Shown here: positions 28,133 through 35,683 of the stretch, piece by piece
Layout of the letters: every line of letters begins with the position of its first letter
Numbering within the stretch: position 1 is the first letter of the stretch
DNA from: Hydrogenophaga pseudoflava NBRC 102511
GTDB taxonomy: Bacteria; Pseudomonadota; Gammaproteobacteria; Burkholderiales; Burkholderiaceae_C
DNA length: 64,000 nucleotides
Assembly (NCBI RefSeq): GCF_001592285.1
Contig: NZ_BCWQ01000002.1
Span: 347,882 to 411,881, forward strand
Reading direction: 5' to 3'
Notes under the pieces: generated by a model
The model's database searches: none
Told to the model about the DNA's origin: nothing
What the model saw: only the letters and a program-made list of their open reading frames with translations
Position numbers and translations under genes: made by a program

Positions 28133-30320
28133 AACGCTCCTTGGCCCTCAGCGCCGACACGCTCAACTGCAGTGGCGCCAGCACGTCGTCCAGCGCCTCG
28201 GCCACGCCTTGCGCCATGGCGCGGCTGCCGCACACCCGCACGATGGCGCCTTGCGCCACCAGGCCGCGCACGCGCTCGGCATCCCGGCGTAGGGCATCCT
28301 GGACATAGCCGCCGCCGTCGGGCACGCGCGAGAAAACCGTTTGCATGCTGGACAGGCGCCCTTCGGCGAGCCAGCGCTGAAGCTCGGAGCCAAAGTAGAA
28401 GTCGCGGGCCGGGTCGCGCCCACCGAAGTAGAGGTGCATCGGGCGCTGCGAGTCGTTGCGGCGGATGAATCCGGCCAGGGGCGCCACGCCGGTGCCCGCC
28501 CCGATCAGCAGCACGGGCCGCCGCGCCCGCGGCAGCGCAAAGCCAGGGTTGGGCCGGATGAACGCGCGGATGCGCTCCCCCTGCTGCAGCGCCAGCAGGT
28601 GCGTGGAACACAGGCCGCCGGGCATCTGGCGCACGCAGATCTCCAGAAACCCGTCTTCCTGGCCCGACGCCAGCGAGTAGTAGCGCGGCACGCTCGAACC
28701 CGGCGGCACGATGCCCACGAGATCGCCTGCGGCAAACCGGCCCAGCCCGTGTCCCCGCAGGCGCGCGCCCAGGCCCTGCTCGGGCCACGAAAAACGCAGG
28801 ATCGCCGTGCCAGCCTCGGAAGCGTTGGGGTAGTCCTGCCGCGACAGGAGCGTGAGTTCGGTGGTGGGTGGCAGGCGGGGCACGTGCTCCAGCACCAGCG
28901 GCTGGCCCAGCGCCTGTGCCAGATCCACGCCCCAGCGCGCAAACTGCTGGCCCGATTGCTGGTGGATGCACTCCAGCGGCAGCAACGCCGGCCACCCCTG
29001 CGCGCGCAGGGTCTGGTCCAGCGCCTTGGCAAAGGCGCAGAAGGCGGGGAACTGACGGTCGCCAAAGCCCAGCACCGTCACCGGCACGGCGCTGGCCTTG
29101 AGCCTGGCGATCTGCGCCAGGGCCTGGCTGGCGTGGGCGGGCGCCTGGCCTTCGCCATAGGTTGCGGCCAGCACAAACACCTGCCGCGTCGCCGGCGTGG
29201 TTCGAAAGTTCTCCAGCGCGCTGGTGTGAACCCGGTGGCCGGCCTGGACAAGAGCGTCCTGGAGCGTCTGGGCAAACCCCCAGGTGCTGCCGCCTTCGCT
29301 GGCAACGAAGATGAGCACGTCTGCCTGTGCCACCGGGGTGTTGCCCGTGATGCGTGGTGCCTGCACACGCGCCTGCCACCAGATGACCACCCCCGACACC
29401 CAGAACAGCAGCACGCTGGCGCCGACAAGCCCGAGCACCACGGCCCAGAGCCAGGCGGCCTCCCCCGTGTGCAGCACCACGGCCAGGTCGTACACACGCT
29501 GCGCAAGGGTGGCGTCCTGCCAGGCCAGCATCTGGCCCGAGTACCGGTCGATCCAGCCCTGGCCCTGGGCGGTGGCGACCTTCCAGGTGTCCTCAGGGTC
29601 GGTGGCGCCGGGAAAGGTCAGCGTGCGCAGGTCGTTCACCGCCAGGCTTTGCAGCGCGACCAGCTGCGCCCCGGGCATGTCGGGCTTGCCGGTGGCCACC
29701 GAAAGCACCTCGGGCTCGGCCCGGGTGTCCAGTTCCACGAGGCCCAGGGTCGACGCGCTCATGGTCAGCGCAGTGAGCGATGTCAGGCACAGGACAACGA
29801 GCACCACACGGCCCGCGACCACGTGGATGCGCTGCGCCAGCGTGCCACGCACCCGCGCGCCCAGGCGCCGCCAGCCGCCCATGCGCCGCAGCAACAGCAC
29901 CAGGGCAGAGACACACAGCACACCCATGGCCAGCGCAGTGGCCGCTGCGCCCCAGCGCCCGGCGTCGCCCAGCAACAGCGAGCGGTGCAGGTTCTTCACC
30001 CAGCGCGGCAGCGCCGACCGTTGCCACGCACCCAGCACCCGGCCATCGGCGGGGTCCACATAGGACGCCTGCGGCTGATCGCCATCGAAGCTGAACACCA
30101 CGATGGCCCCCGAAGGCAGGCGGCGGATTTCCTCCGCGCTGGGCACGCTGCTTGCCACGCGCTCCACCAGCGTGGCCACTGGCAGAGCACCCGGGGCGGC
30201 GGGCGCCTGCCAGGCCTGCTGCACCGGGTCGATCGCCAGGATGGCGCCGGTGATGCCCAGCACCACGGCCAGGGTGCCAAGGGTCAGACCCAGCCAGCGG
30301 TGGATGGCTTTCCAGCTCAT
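28113..30320 (-). CDS. PepSY-membrane / flavodoxin / FNR-type fusion reductase
   Basis: 735 residues in three parts. The N-terminal half is a PepSY-associated membrane protein with about four hydrophobic segments (WLGLTLGTLAVVLGITGAIL; ALAMGVLCVSALVLLLRR; VVLVVLCLTSLTALT; WAVVLGLVGASVLLFWVSG). Next comes a flavodoxin domain from about 335 (IFVASEGGSTWGFAQ, ATYGEGQAPAHA), then a sulfite-reductase/CPR-like FAD-NADPH domain (RYYSLASG, GLCSTHL, LLIGAGTGVAPLAGFIRR, YFGGRDPARDF). It likely moves electrons from cytosolic NADPH across the inner membrane to a periplasmic acceptor such as ferric chelates, copper or flavoproteins. It leads a leftward unit with apbE. Related iron-reductase-like proteins exist; the substrate is unproven. 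Confidence 0.9.
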   Translation of the reverse strand: MSWKAIHRWLGLTLGTLAVVLGITGAILAIDPVQQAWQAPAAPGALPVATLVERVASSVPSAEEIRRLPSGAIVVFSFDGDQPQASYVDPADGRVLGAWQRSALPRWVKNLHRSLLLGDAGRWGAAATALAMGVLCVSALVLLLRRMGGWRRLGARVRGTLAQRIHVVAGRVVLVVLCLTSLTALTMSASTLGLVELDTRAEPEVLSVATGKPDMPGAQLVALQSLAVNDLRTLTFPGATDPEDTWKVATAQGQGWIDRYSGQMLAWQDATLAQRVYDLAVVLHTGEAAWLWAVVLGLVGASVLLFWVSGVVIWWQARVQAPRITGNTPVAQADVLIFVASEGGSTWGFAQTLQDALVQAGHRVHTSALENFRTTPATRQVFVLAATYGEGQAPAHASQALAQIARLKASAVPVTVLGFGDRQFPAFCAFAKALDQTLRAQGWPALLPLECIHQQSGQQFARWGVDLAQALGQPLVLEHVPRLPPTTELTLLSRQDYPNASEAGTAILRFSWPEQGLGARLRGHGLGRFAAGDLVGIVPPGSSVPRYYSLASGQEDGFLEICVRQMPGGLCSTHLLALQQGERIRAFIRPNPGFALPRARRPVLLIGAGTGVAPLAGFIRRNDSQRPMHLYFGGRDPARDFYFGSELQRWLAEGRLSSMQTVFSRVPDGGGYVQDALRRDAERVRGLVAQGAIVRVCGSRAMAQGVAEALDDVLAPLQLSVSALRAKERYAEDVF

Positions 30321-30330
30321 GCGGGCCCGA

Positions 30331-30807
30331 TCACTTGAGCTGGAAGGTCACGGACTGGATGTACTGCTTGCCGGCCTGCGGCTTGCCCGCGTTGGCGGTG
30401 GACAGCGGAATCCGGACTTCCGACGGGCTGTCCCGCATGTCCTCCACCGCGGCGTCGATGCGGATTTCATAGCCGGCGTCGATCAGTGCATCCGCCAGAT
30501 CGGCGGTCACATTGAGCGTACGCCCGGCCCCCACGCTGGCGCCGGTCACGCCATTCAGGCGCTTGGCGTCGCCTGCCGAGAGACGGCTCCAGTCCGACAG
30601 GTGCTTGTGGTACTTGGCCTTGCCACCGGCCACCCACAGCGTGCGCACATAGGTGCCCTTGGCATCGGTGAGATAGGCCGCCAGGTAGGCACCGTCGCCG
30701 CCGTAGTTCTTGAGCTGGGCCGCCAGCGTGAGCTGACGGCTGTGCGCCAGGGAAGGAAGGGCCAGCGCGCAGGCGGTGGCCAGAATGGACATGAGAGGTT
30801 TGGACAT
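30331..30807 (-). CDS. DUF2271 periplasmic protein
   Basis: 158 residues with a signal peptide (MSKPLMSILATACALALPSLAHS). The mature domain (NYGGDGAYLAAYLTDAKGTYVRTLWVAGGKAKYHKHLSDW) matches DUF2271, a family often found next to PepSY-flavodoxin reductases and ApbE. The ATG at 30807 has AGGAGCC upstream. It ends 10 bp before the reductase gene. Its biochemical role is unknown; context suggests a periplasmic partner in electron or flavin transfer. Confidence 0.85.
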   Translation of the reverse strand: MSKPLMSILATACALALPSLAHSRQLTLAAQLKNYGGDGAYLAAYLTDAKGTYVRTLWVAGGKAKYHKHLSDWSRLSAGDAKRLNGVTGASVGAGRTLNVTADLADALIDAGYEIRIDAAVEDMRDSPSEVRIPLSTANAGKPQAGKQYIQSVTFQLK

Positions 30808-30834
30808 GGTGAGGCTCCTGTAGAGATGGCTGGC

Positions 30835-31248
30835 TTACTGGGTCTGACCGCTCGGCGCGGTGCCGTTGGCTGGCGAAAGCGATGGGTCTGCGGCTCGGTC
30901 CGATGGCGGCGGACGGTCCTCGCGTCCTTCGTCACCGCGGCCACGCGCCCCGTCCCGGTCACGCCGGTGGGTGTCCTGCTTCATCTTCAGCACCTTCAAG
31001 GTTTCCGGGTCGATCTTGGCCTTGAAGCTGCGTCCCTGCGCATCGGTGCCACGAATCTCATAGCAGCCGTCGTCAATCTTCAGCCTCTGGATCTGCCAAC
31101 CCTGTGCCGCGGCCATCTGCCGCACGGCCTCACGCGTTTGCCAGCGGTTCAGCGGCGCGTCGCAATCGTCACCGGCCCAGCTGGTCAGGGTGGCCAGCCC
31201 CAGGGAAACGGCCAGCACGCCATGGCGCAAAGCGAGGGGGTACTTCAT
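30835..31248 (-). CDS. PepSY-domain periplasmic protein
   Basis: 137 residues. Signal peptide MKYPLALRHGVLAVSLGLATLTSWA, then a PepSY-like fold (WQIQRLKIDDGCYEIRGTDAQGRSFKAKIDPETLKVLKM) with a Cys pair (DDCDAP...DDGCYE). The C-terminal third is a charged, low-complexity Arg/Asp/Pro/Ser tail, probably disordered. First gene of the PepSY-DUF2271-reductase-ApbE unit; AGGAGCG is placed before the ATG. Small PepSY proteins commonly accompany two-component systems of the CusRS/PmrAB kind, as here. Confidence 0.85.
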   Translation of the reverse strand: MKYPLALRHGVLAVSLGLATLTSWAGDDCDAPLNRWQTREAVRQMAAAQGWQIQRLKIDDGCYEIRGTDAQGRSFKAKIDPETLKVLKMKQDTHRRDRDGARGRGDEGREDRPPPSDRAADPSLSPANGTAPSGQTQ

Positions 31249-31398
31249 GGGACGCTCCTGAAAAGGGATCGGTCAGCATGCGTTCACCGCATCTGCTGTG
31301 GATGCATGGCATTGTTGTACCACCCCCCTGAAGCGGCGCTGAATGGCCCATTCAGGATGCGTTCAGCGACCACCAGCAGGGAGCGGGGCCGGGTGACG

Positions 31399-32778
31399 TC
31401 AGACGGGAGCCCGGTCGGGATGCGAGCGAGCAAACACGAGGCAGAAGGTCGTGCTGCCATGGCTGGAACGGGCCGTCACGGCACCGCCATGGGCCGCCAT
31501 GATGGCCTGGGTGATCGACAGGCCCAGACCGGCGCCGTCGGAGTCCGGGTGGCTGCGCGATTTGTCCACCCGGAAGAAGCGGTCGAACAGACGCGGCAGT
31601 ACCTCGGGTGAGATGGTGGGCCCCGTGTTGGTGAGGCACAGCGTGGTGTCCGCACCCTGCTGCTCGATCACCACCGCCACCTCGGCATCGGCCGGTGAAT
31701 GCCGCAGCGCATTGGACAGCAGGTTGCCGATCGCACGCCGCACCATCAGCCGGTCCCCCATCACCACCGCATGGCCGGTGAGCGACAGCCGGATGTGCTT
31801 TTCATCGGCCACCGCGTCGTAGAACTCGAACAGCGCCTGCGTTTCCTGGTCCAGCGATATCGCCTCCCGGTTGGGCAGCTCGATGCCGTGTTCCGTCTTG
31901 GCCAGAAACAGCATGTCGGAGACCATGCGGGCCAGCCGCTGGAACTCTTCGGCGTTGGAGGCGAGGATGTCCTGGTAGGCACTCGCGTCCCTTTTCTGGG
32001 CCAGCGACACCTGGGTCTGGGTCAGCAGGTTGTTGATGGGGGTGCGCAGTTCGTGCGCCAGGTCGCTGGAGAACTCCTGCAGCCGCGCGAAGTCGGCCTG
32101 CAGGCGCTCCAGCATGGTGTTCAGGCTCTGGGCCAGGTCGGCGAACTCCGCCGGCACCGCGTCCACCGGCATGCGCTGGTCCAGCTTCTGGGCCGTGACC
32201 GTCATGGCGCGTTCCTTCATGACCCGCAGGGGCGCCAGGCCCCGGCGGGCCGCCCACCAGCCCAGCAGGCCACTGACCAGGATGGCGCCCAGCAGGTACA
32301 CCGCCAGTGTCTGGCGCAAGCCCTGCAGAAAGTGCGCGTGGTGGGCCGTGTCCAGGGCGATGCGCAGCTGCAGCGCCGTGTGCGGGGCGTCGACCTCGGA
32401 CGACAATCCTCTCAGCGTTCGAGCGCCCTCGGACCAGTCGACGGGATCGGCGCCGGAGCTTGCGGTGGGCAGGCTGGCAGGAAAGCCGGGGGCCGTCTGG
32501 CCGTACACCAGCCGGTCGCCTTGCCGAAGCTCGATGAAGAGGCCGTGGTGGCTGCCCAGCAGTTCGTCCAGCCGGGTGGACAAAACCACCTGGGAAGGGG
32601 ACTCCCGGACGATCTTCTGGACCAGACCGATCTTGTCCTTCAGGTAGTCGTGGTCCAGTTCAACGAAGTGCCGCTCGGTGGCCAGCGACACCAGCACGCC
32701 CATGCCCAACAGCACCGCGGCCGACACCAGCGTGTAGAACGCGGTCAGCCGCGCGGTGAGCGAGAGCCGTCCCGGCAT
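31399..32778 (-). CDS. Heavy-metal-type sensor histidine kinase (CusS/IrlS-like)
   Basis: 459 residues. Two membrane helices (about 10-32 and 175-195) flank a periplasmic sensor loop, followed by HAMP (WAARRGLAPLRVMKERAM), H-box SSDLAHELRTPINNLLTQTQ, N-box AIGNLLSNALRHS, and G-boxes DSDGAGLGLSITQ. The MTVTAQKLDQRMP and PINNLLTQTQVSL sequences are characteristic of CusS/CopS metal sensors. The ATG overlaps the response-regulator stop (TGATG). An upstream extension of the frame is a shadow of the regulator. The metal is probably copper, given the operon at 33566-37852. Confidence 0.92.
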   Translation of the reverse strand: MPGRLSLTARLTAFYTLVSAAVLLGMGVLVSLATERHFVELDHDYLKDKIGLVQKIVRESPSQVVLSTRLDELLGSHHGLFIELRQGDRLVYGQTAPGFPASLPTASSGADPVDWSEGARTLRGLSSEVDAPHTALQLRIALDTAHHAHFLQGLRQTLAVYLLGAILVSGLLGWWAARRGLAPLRVMKERAMTVTAQKLDQRMPVDAVPAEFADLAQSLNTMLERLQADFARLQEFSSDLAHELRTPINNLLTQTQVSLAQKRDASAYQDILASNAEEFQRLARMVSDMLFLAKTEHGIELPNREAISLDQETQALFEFYDAVADEKHIRLSLTGHAVVMGDRLMVRRAIGNLLSNALRHSPADAEVAVVIEQQGADTTLCLTNTGPTISPEVLPRLFDRFFRVDKSRSHPDSDGAGLGLSITQAIMAAHGGAVTARSSHGSTTFCLVFARSHPDRAPV

Positions 32779-33464
32779 CAGCGCGCGCCCTCGGGCGCTT
32801 CCAGCACGTACCCCATGCCCCGGACGGTCTGGATCAGCCGTGGCTCGAAGGGGTCGTCCACCTTGGCCCGCAGGCGGCGCATGGCGACCTCGATCACATT
32901 GGTGTCGCTGTCGAAGTTCATGTCCCACACCTGGGACGCAATCAGGGAGCGCGGCAGCACCTCACCCTGCCGGCGCATCAGCAGCTCCAGCAGGCCGAAT
33001 TCCTTGGCCGTCAGGTCGATGCGCTTGCCGGACCGGCTCACGCGCCGGCGCAGCAGGTCCAGTTCCAGGTCGGCCACCTGCAGGGTGGTGGCCTCCATGC
33101 CGGAGCGGCCCCGCCGCAGGATGGTGCGCACCCGCGCCAGCAGCTCGGCGAACGAAAACGGTTTGACCAGGTAGTCGTCTGCCCCCAGTTCCAGTCCCTT
33201 GACGCGGTCCTCGACCTGGTCCCGGGCCGTGAGGAAGAGCACCGGCATCTGGCGCCCCTGGGCGCGCAGGCTGCGCAGCACCTGCCACCCGTCCATGCCG
33301 GGCAGCATGACGTCCAGGATCAACAGGTCGTGGTCGCCTTGCAGACCGTGGTGCAGGCCGTCCACGCCGTTGGTGACGAGGTCCACCGCATAGCCCGCCT
33401 CGCGCAGGCCTTGCCGGAGGTAGTCACCGGCTTTGGGCTCGTCTTCAACGATCAGAATTTTCAC
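32778..33464 (-). CDS. OmpR-family response regulator (CusR/CopR-like)
   Basis: 228 residues from the GTG at 33464, which has GGAG upstream and gives the classic start [20 protein letters not shown]. The receiver phospho-acceptor Asp lies in [14 protein letters not shown], followed by Thr (FLTARD) and Lys (YLVKPFSF). The C-terminal winged helix shows [14 protein letters not shown] and [19 protein letters not shown]. The frame extends to 33662, but that would remove the intergenic boxes. It forms a divergent unit with the cytochrome c gene and likely binds the boxes at 33517 and 34073. Confidence 0.95.
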   Translation of the reverse strand: MKILIVEDEPKAGDYLRQGLREAGYAVDLVTNGVDGLHHGLQGDHDLLILDVMLPGMDGWQVLRSLRAQGRQMPVLFLTARDQVEDRVKGLELGADDYLVKPFSFAELLARVRTILRRGRSGMEATTLQVADLELDLLRRRVSRSGKRIDLTAKEFGLLELLMRRQGEVLPRSLIASQVWDMNFDSDTNVIEVAMRRLRAKVDDPFEPRLIQTVRGMGYVLEAPEGAR

Positions 33465-33516
33465 GTGTGTTCTCCAGCCCCCAGTGTGCCTGTGCCACGT
33501 GCGCCCTGGCCTAAGA

Positions 33517-33532
33517 TGACCATTTTGTAATC
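33517..33532. promoter_or_regulatory. Putative CusR-type box, copy 1 (TGACCATTTTGTAATC)
   Basis: An imperfect inverted repeat in the divergent gap between the response regulator and cytochrome c genes. It matches the box at 34073 at 13 of 16 positions in the same orientation, and resembles the TGACA-N4-TGTCA sites of CusR/CopR-type regulators. Confidence 0.55.
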
Positions 33533-33533
33533 C

Positions 33534-33555
33534 ACCCGACAGGAAAGTGTCGGGT
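33534..33555. promoter_or_regulatory. Perfect inverted repeat ACCCGACA-N6-TGTCGGGT
   Basis: An 8-6-8 perfect inverted repeat directly before the cytochrome c start (GTG at 33566), only 1 bp after box copy 1. It could be an RNA hairpin over the ribosome site, an operator, or an attenuator. No T-run follows. Confidence 0.45.
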
Positions 33556-33565
33556 AGCCCGCGAA

Positions 33566-34075
33566 GTGACACTGCAATCCGAGACCGCGCGCCGGGCACT
33601 GGTCGGCCTGGCACTGGCCGGGGTGGCCGCTGCCCTGGTGTGGTGGCGCCTGTCCGGCCCATCCGAGGCCCGCCCTGCGGGCCTGCTGCGCCCGGACGAT
33701 CCAGCCTTGCTCTCGCGGGGTGGGCAGCTCTACCGCGTGCATTGCGCCAGTTGCCACGGAGCCAACCTGCAAGGACAGGCCAACTGGCGCGAGCGCGGCG
33801 CCGATGGTCGACTGCCGGCCCCGCCCCACGATGAAACCGGCCACACCTGGCACCACCCCGACGAGGTGCTGTTCGAGATCACCAGAAACGGTGTGGCCCG
33901 GGCGGCGGGCCTGCCGGACTACGAGACCAACATGCCCGCCTACGGCGGCACGCTCAGCGACGACGACATCGTGGCCGTTCTGTCCTGGATCAAGTCCCGC
34001 TGGACACCCGAGACCCGGCGCCTCCACGACGAGGTCAACCGCCAGGCACCGCAGCGTGCGCCGGGCGGAAGCTGA
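33566..34075 (+). CDS. Membrane-anchored or secreted c-type cytochrome
   Basis: 169 residues. N-terminal hydrophobic segment ([19 protein letters not shown]) acting as signal anchor, then one haem motif CASCH at about residue 60 and a candidate distal Met in [10 protein letters not shown]. This is a class I mono-haem cytochrome. The start GTG at 33566 is the best available, with a weak ribosome site. It is divergent from the CusRS-like genes and precedes the Met/His-rich protein by 82 bp. It may take part in copper oxidation or the redox handling of the periplasmic pool. Confidence 0.85.
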   Translation: MTLQSETARRALVGLALAGVAAALVWWRLSGPSEARPAGLLRPDDPALLSRGGQLYRVHCASCHGANLQGQANWRERGADGRLPAPPHDETGHTWHHPDEVLFEITRNGVARAAGLPDYETNMPAYGGTLSDDDIVAVLSWIKSRWTPETRRLHDEVNRQAPQRAPGGS

Positions 34076-34086
34076 CATTTTTGTCA
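34073..34086. promoter_or_regulatory. Putative CusR-type box, copy 2 (TGACA-TTTT-TGTCA)
   Basis: A perfect 5-4-5 inverted repeat whose first bases are the cytochrome c stop codon. It lies 72 bp before the Met/His-rich gene and closely matches known CusR/CopR boxes. Probable internal promoter control for the copper operon. Confidence 0.6.
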
Positions 34087-34157
34087 TCTTCGGGTCATGT
34101 TGGCGACCCGGGCCGATTCCTACAGTGACCACATGGCATCCCGCCATGCGTCCCGTC

Positions 34158-34586
34158 ATGAAAGGAAATCGACATGCCCCCCTGACCCGAACTCTTCTGA
34201 TCGTGGCCGTCGCCGGCGCGGCGTTCTCCGCCACAGCGCAGCAGGCTGCCGACCACAACCAGCACCACCCGGCCACACCCGCTGCAGCGGCCACGCCCGC
34301 GCCCGCTGCGCCCGCGGCGGCACCCGCCGTGACCCCACCGCAGACAGCGGCCCCCCAGGCCGGCATGTCCATGGGCATGTCGTCCATGCCGCAGATGCGG
34401 CAGCGCATGCAGCAGCACATGACGGCCATGCAGTCGCTGCGCACCCGGATGGCGGCCGCCACCACGCCGGCCGAACGGGAGGCCCTGATGGCCGAACACA
34501 TGAAGGCCATGCAGGAAGGCATGGACATGATGGAAATGATGATGCAGCGCATGCCGCAGGCGCCCGCTGGCGCAGGCGCCCAGTGA
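34158..34586 (+). CDS. Small Met/His-rich periplasmic protein, putative copper binding
   Basis: 142 residues. Signal-like start MKGNRHAPLTRTLLIVAVAGAAFSATAQ, then a His/Pro/Ala-rich linker (DHNQHHPATPAAAATPAP) and a Met-dense C-terminal helix: MSMGMSSMPQMRQRMQQHM, and later MDMMEMMMQRM. The composition suggests Cu(I) binding through Met clusters, like CopM/CopK-type proteins; no named family is recognised. The start is uncertain: the best ribosome site (AAAGGA) serves an ATG at 34173 that meets a stop after two codons, so a one-base slip in the C-run at 34176-34181 may have altered the N-terminus. Confidence 0.7.
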   Translation: MKGNRHAPLTRTLLIVAVAGAAFSATAQQAADHNQHHPATPAAAATPAPAAPAAAPAVTPPQTAAPQAGMSMGMSSMPQMRQRMQQHMTAMQSLRTRMAAATTPAEREALMAEHMKAMQEGMDMMEMMMQRMPQAPAGAGAQ

Positions 34587-34623
34587 CCGGTCTGGCGACC
34601 AGGTCAAGGCTTGAGGAACCCAC

Positions 34624-35673
34624 ATGAACATCCGAAACCATCCCATGCGATTCACCCTGTTGTCCGCCTGCCTCGCCCTGGGCGGGATCTCCGCCGCCCT
34701 GGCCGCGCCCAAGGTGTACGTCGCGAATGAAACCGACGGCACGGTCAGCGTGATCGCGACCGACACCCGCCAGACCGTGCGCACCGTCACCGTCGGCGCA
34801 GGCGCGCACAACGTCCAGGCCACCGCCGACGGGCAGCGGGTCTGGGTGACCAACAACGGAACGCCGCCCGCCGACGCCGGCCATGCGGCCCACCAGGGCA
34901 TGTCGGGCGCCGCGCACGCCGCCATGGCCGCCTCCGGCGAGGTCTGGGCCATCGACACCGCCACCGACACGGTGGTGGGCAAGGTGCCGGTCGGCAACCA
35001 TCCCGCCCACGTGGTGGTGTCCCCGGACGGCCACTGGGTCTATGTGACCAACGGCGGCGACAACACCGTCAGCGTGGTGGACGCCGGGGCGATGAAGGTG
35101 GTGGCCACCATCGCCACCGGCGCGTTCCCGCACGGCATCCGGCTGAGCCCGGACGGGCAGCTGGCCTATGTGGCCAACCTCAAGGGCGGCACCGTGTCCG
35201 TGATCGACACGGCCAGCCGCAAGGAAGTCGAGAGCATTCCCGTGGGCAAGGGGCCGGCCCAGGTGGGGTTCACCGGCGACGGTCGCCTGGCCTTCGTGTC
35301 GCTGTCGCAGGAGAACCAGGTGGCCGTCATCGACCCGCGGACGCGCAAAGTGCTGCGCAAGGTTCCTGTCGGCAACGGCCCCATCCAGCTGTTTGCGACC
35401 CCGGACAGCCAGCGCCTGCTGGTGGCGAACCAGGGCAACCGCAAGAACCCCGGACGCACGGTGAGCGTGATCGACTTGACCTCCTTCAAGGTCACGGCCA
35501 GCATCCGCACCGGACGGGGTGCGCACGGGGTCGTGGTCGATGCGGACGGTCGGCAGGCCTATGTGAGCAACCTGTACGACAACACGGTCACTGTGATCGA
35601 CCTGGTCGCGCACAAGCCGGTCGCCACCGTGCCGGTGGGGGCCGGCCCCAACGGCATCAGCGTGACCCCATAG
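34624..35673 (+). CDS. YncE/YVTN-type beta-propeller protein with Met/His insertion
   Basis: 349 residues. Signal peptide to about residue 28 ([14 protein letters not shown]), then repeated 40-residue blades ending in [22 protein letters not shown] motifs, a 7-bladed YVTN propeller. An insertion of about 27 residues in an early blade (about 78-104) carries His87, His90, Met93, His98 and Met101, suggesting a metal-binding loop. TGAGGAA precedes the ATG. It is 37 bp after the Met/His-rich gene and 10 bp before the ATPase, so all belong to one operon; a periplasmic copper-binding role is inferred. Confidence 0.88.
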   Translation: MNIRNHPMRFTLLSACLALGGISAALAAPKVYVANETDGTVSVIATDTRQTVRTVTVGAGAHNVQATADGQRVWVTNNGTPPADAGHAAHQGMSGAAHAAMAASGEVWAIDTATDTVVGKVPVGNHPAHVVVSPDGHWVYVTNGGDNTVSVVDAGAMKVVATIATGAFPHGIRLSPDGQLAYVANLKGGTVSVIDTASRKEVESIPVGKGPAQVGFTGDGRLAFVSLSQENQVAVIDPRTRKVLRKVPVGNGPIQLFATPDSQRLLVANQGNRKNPGRTVSVIDLTSFKVTASIRTGRGAHGVVVDADGRQAYVSNLYDNTVTVIDLVAHKPVATVPVGAGPNGISVTP

Positions 35674-35683
35674 GAGCAGGCCC

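Noticed and set aside
33465..33662. N-terminal extension of the response regulator to 33662
   Set aside because: It crosses the divergent promoter and boxes; the GTG at 33464 gives the standard receiver start.
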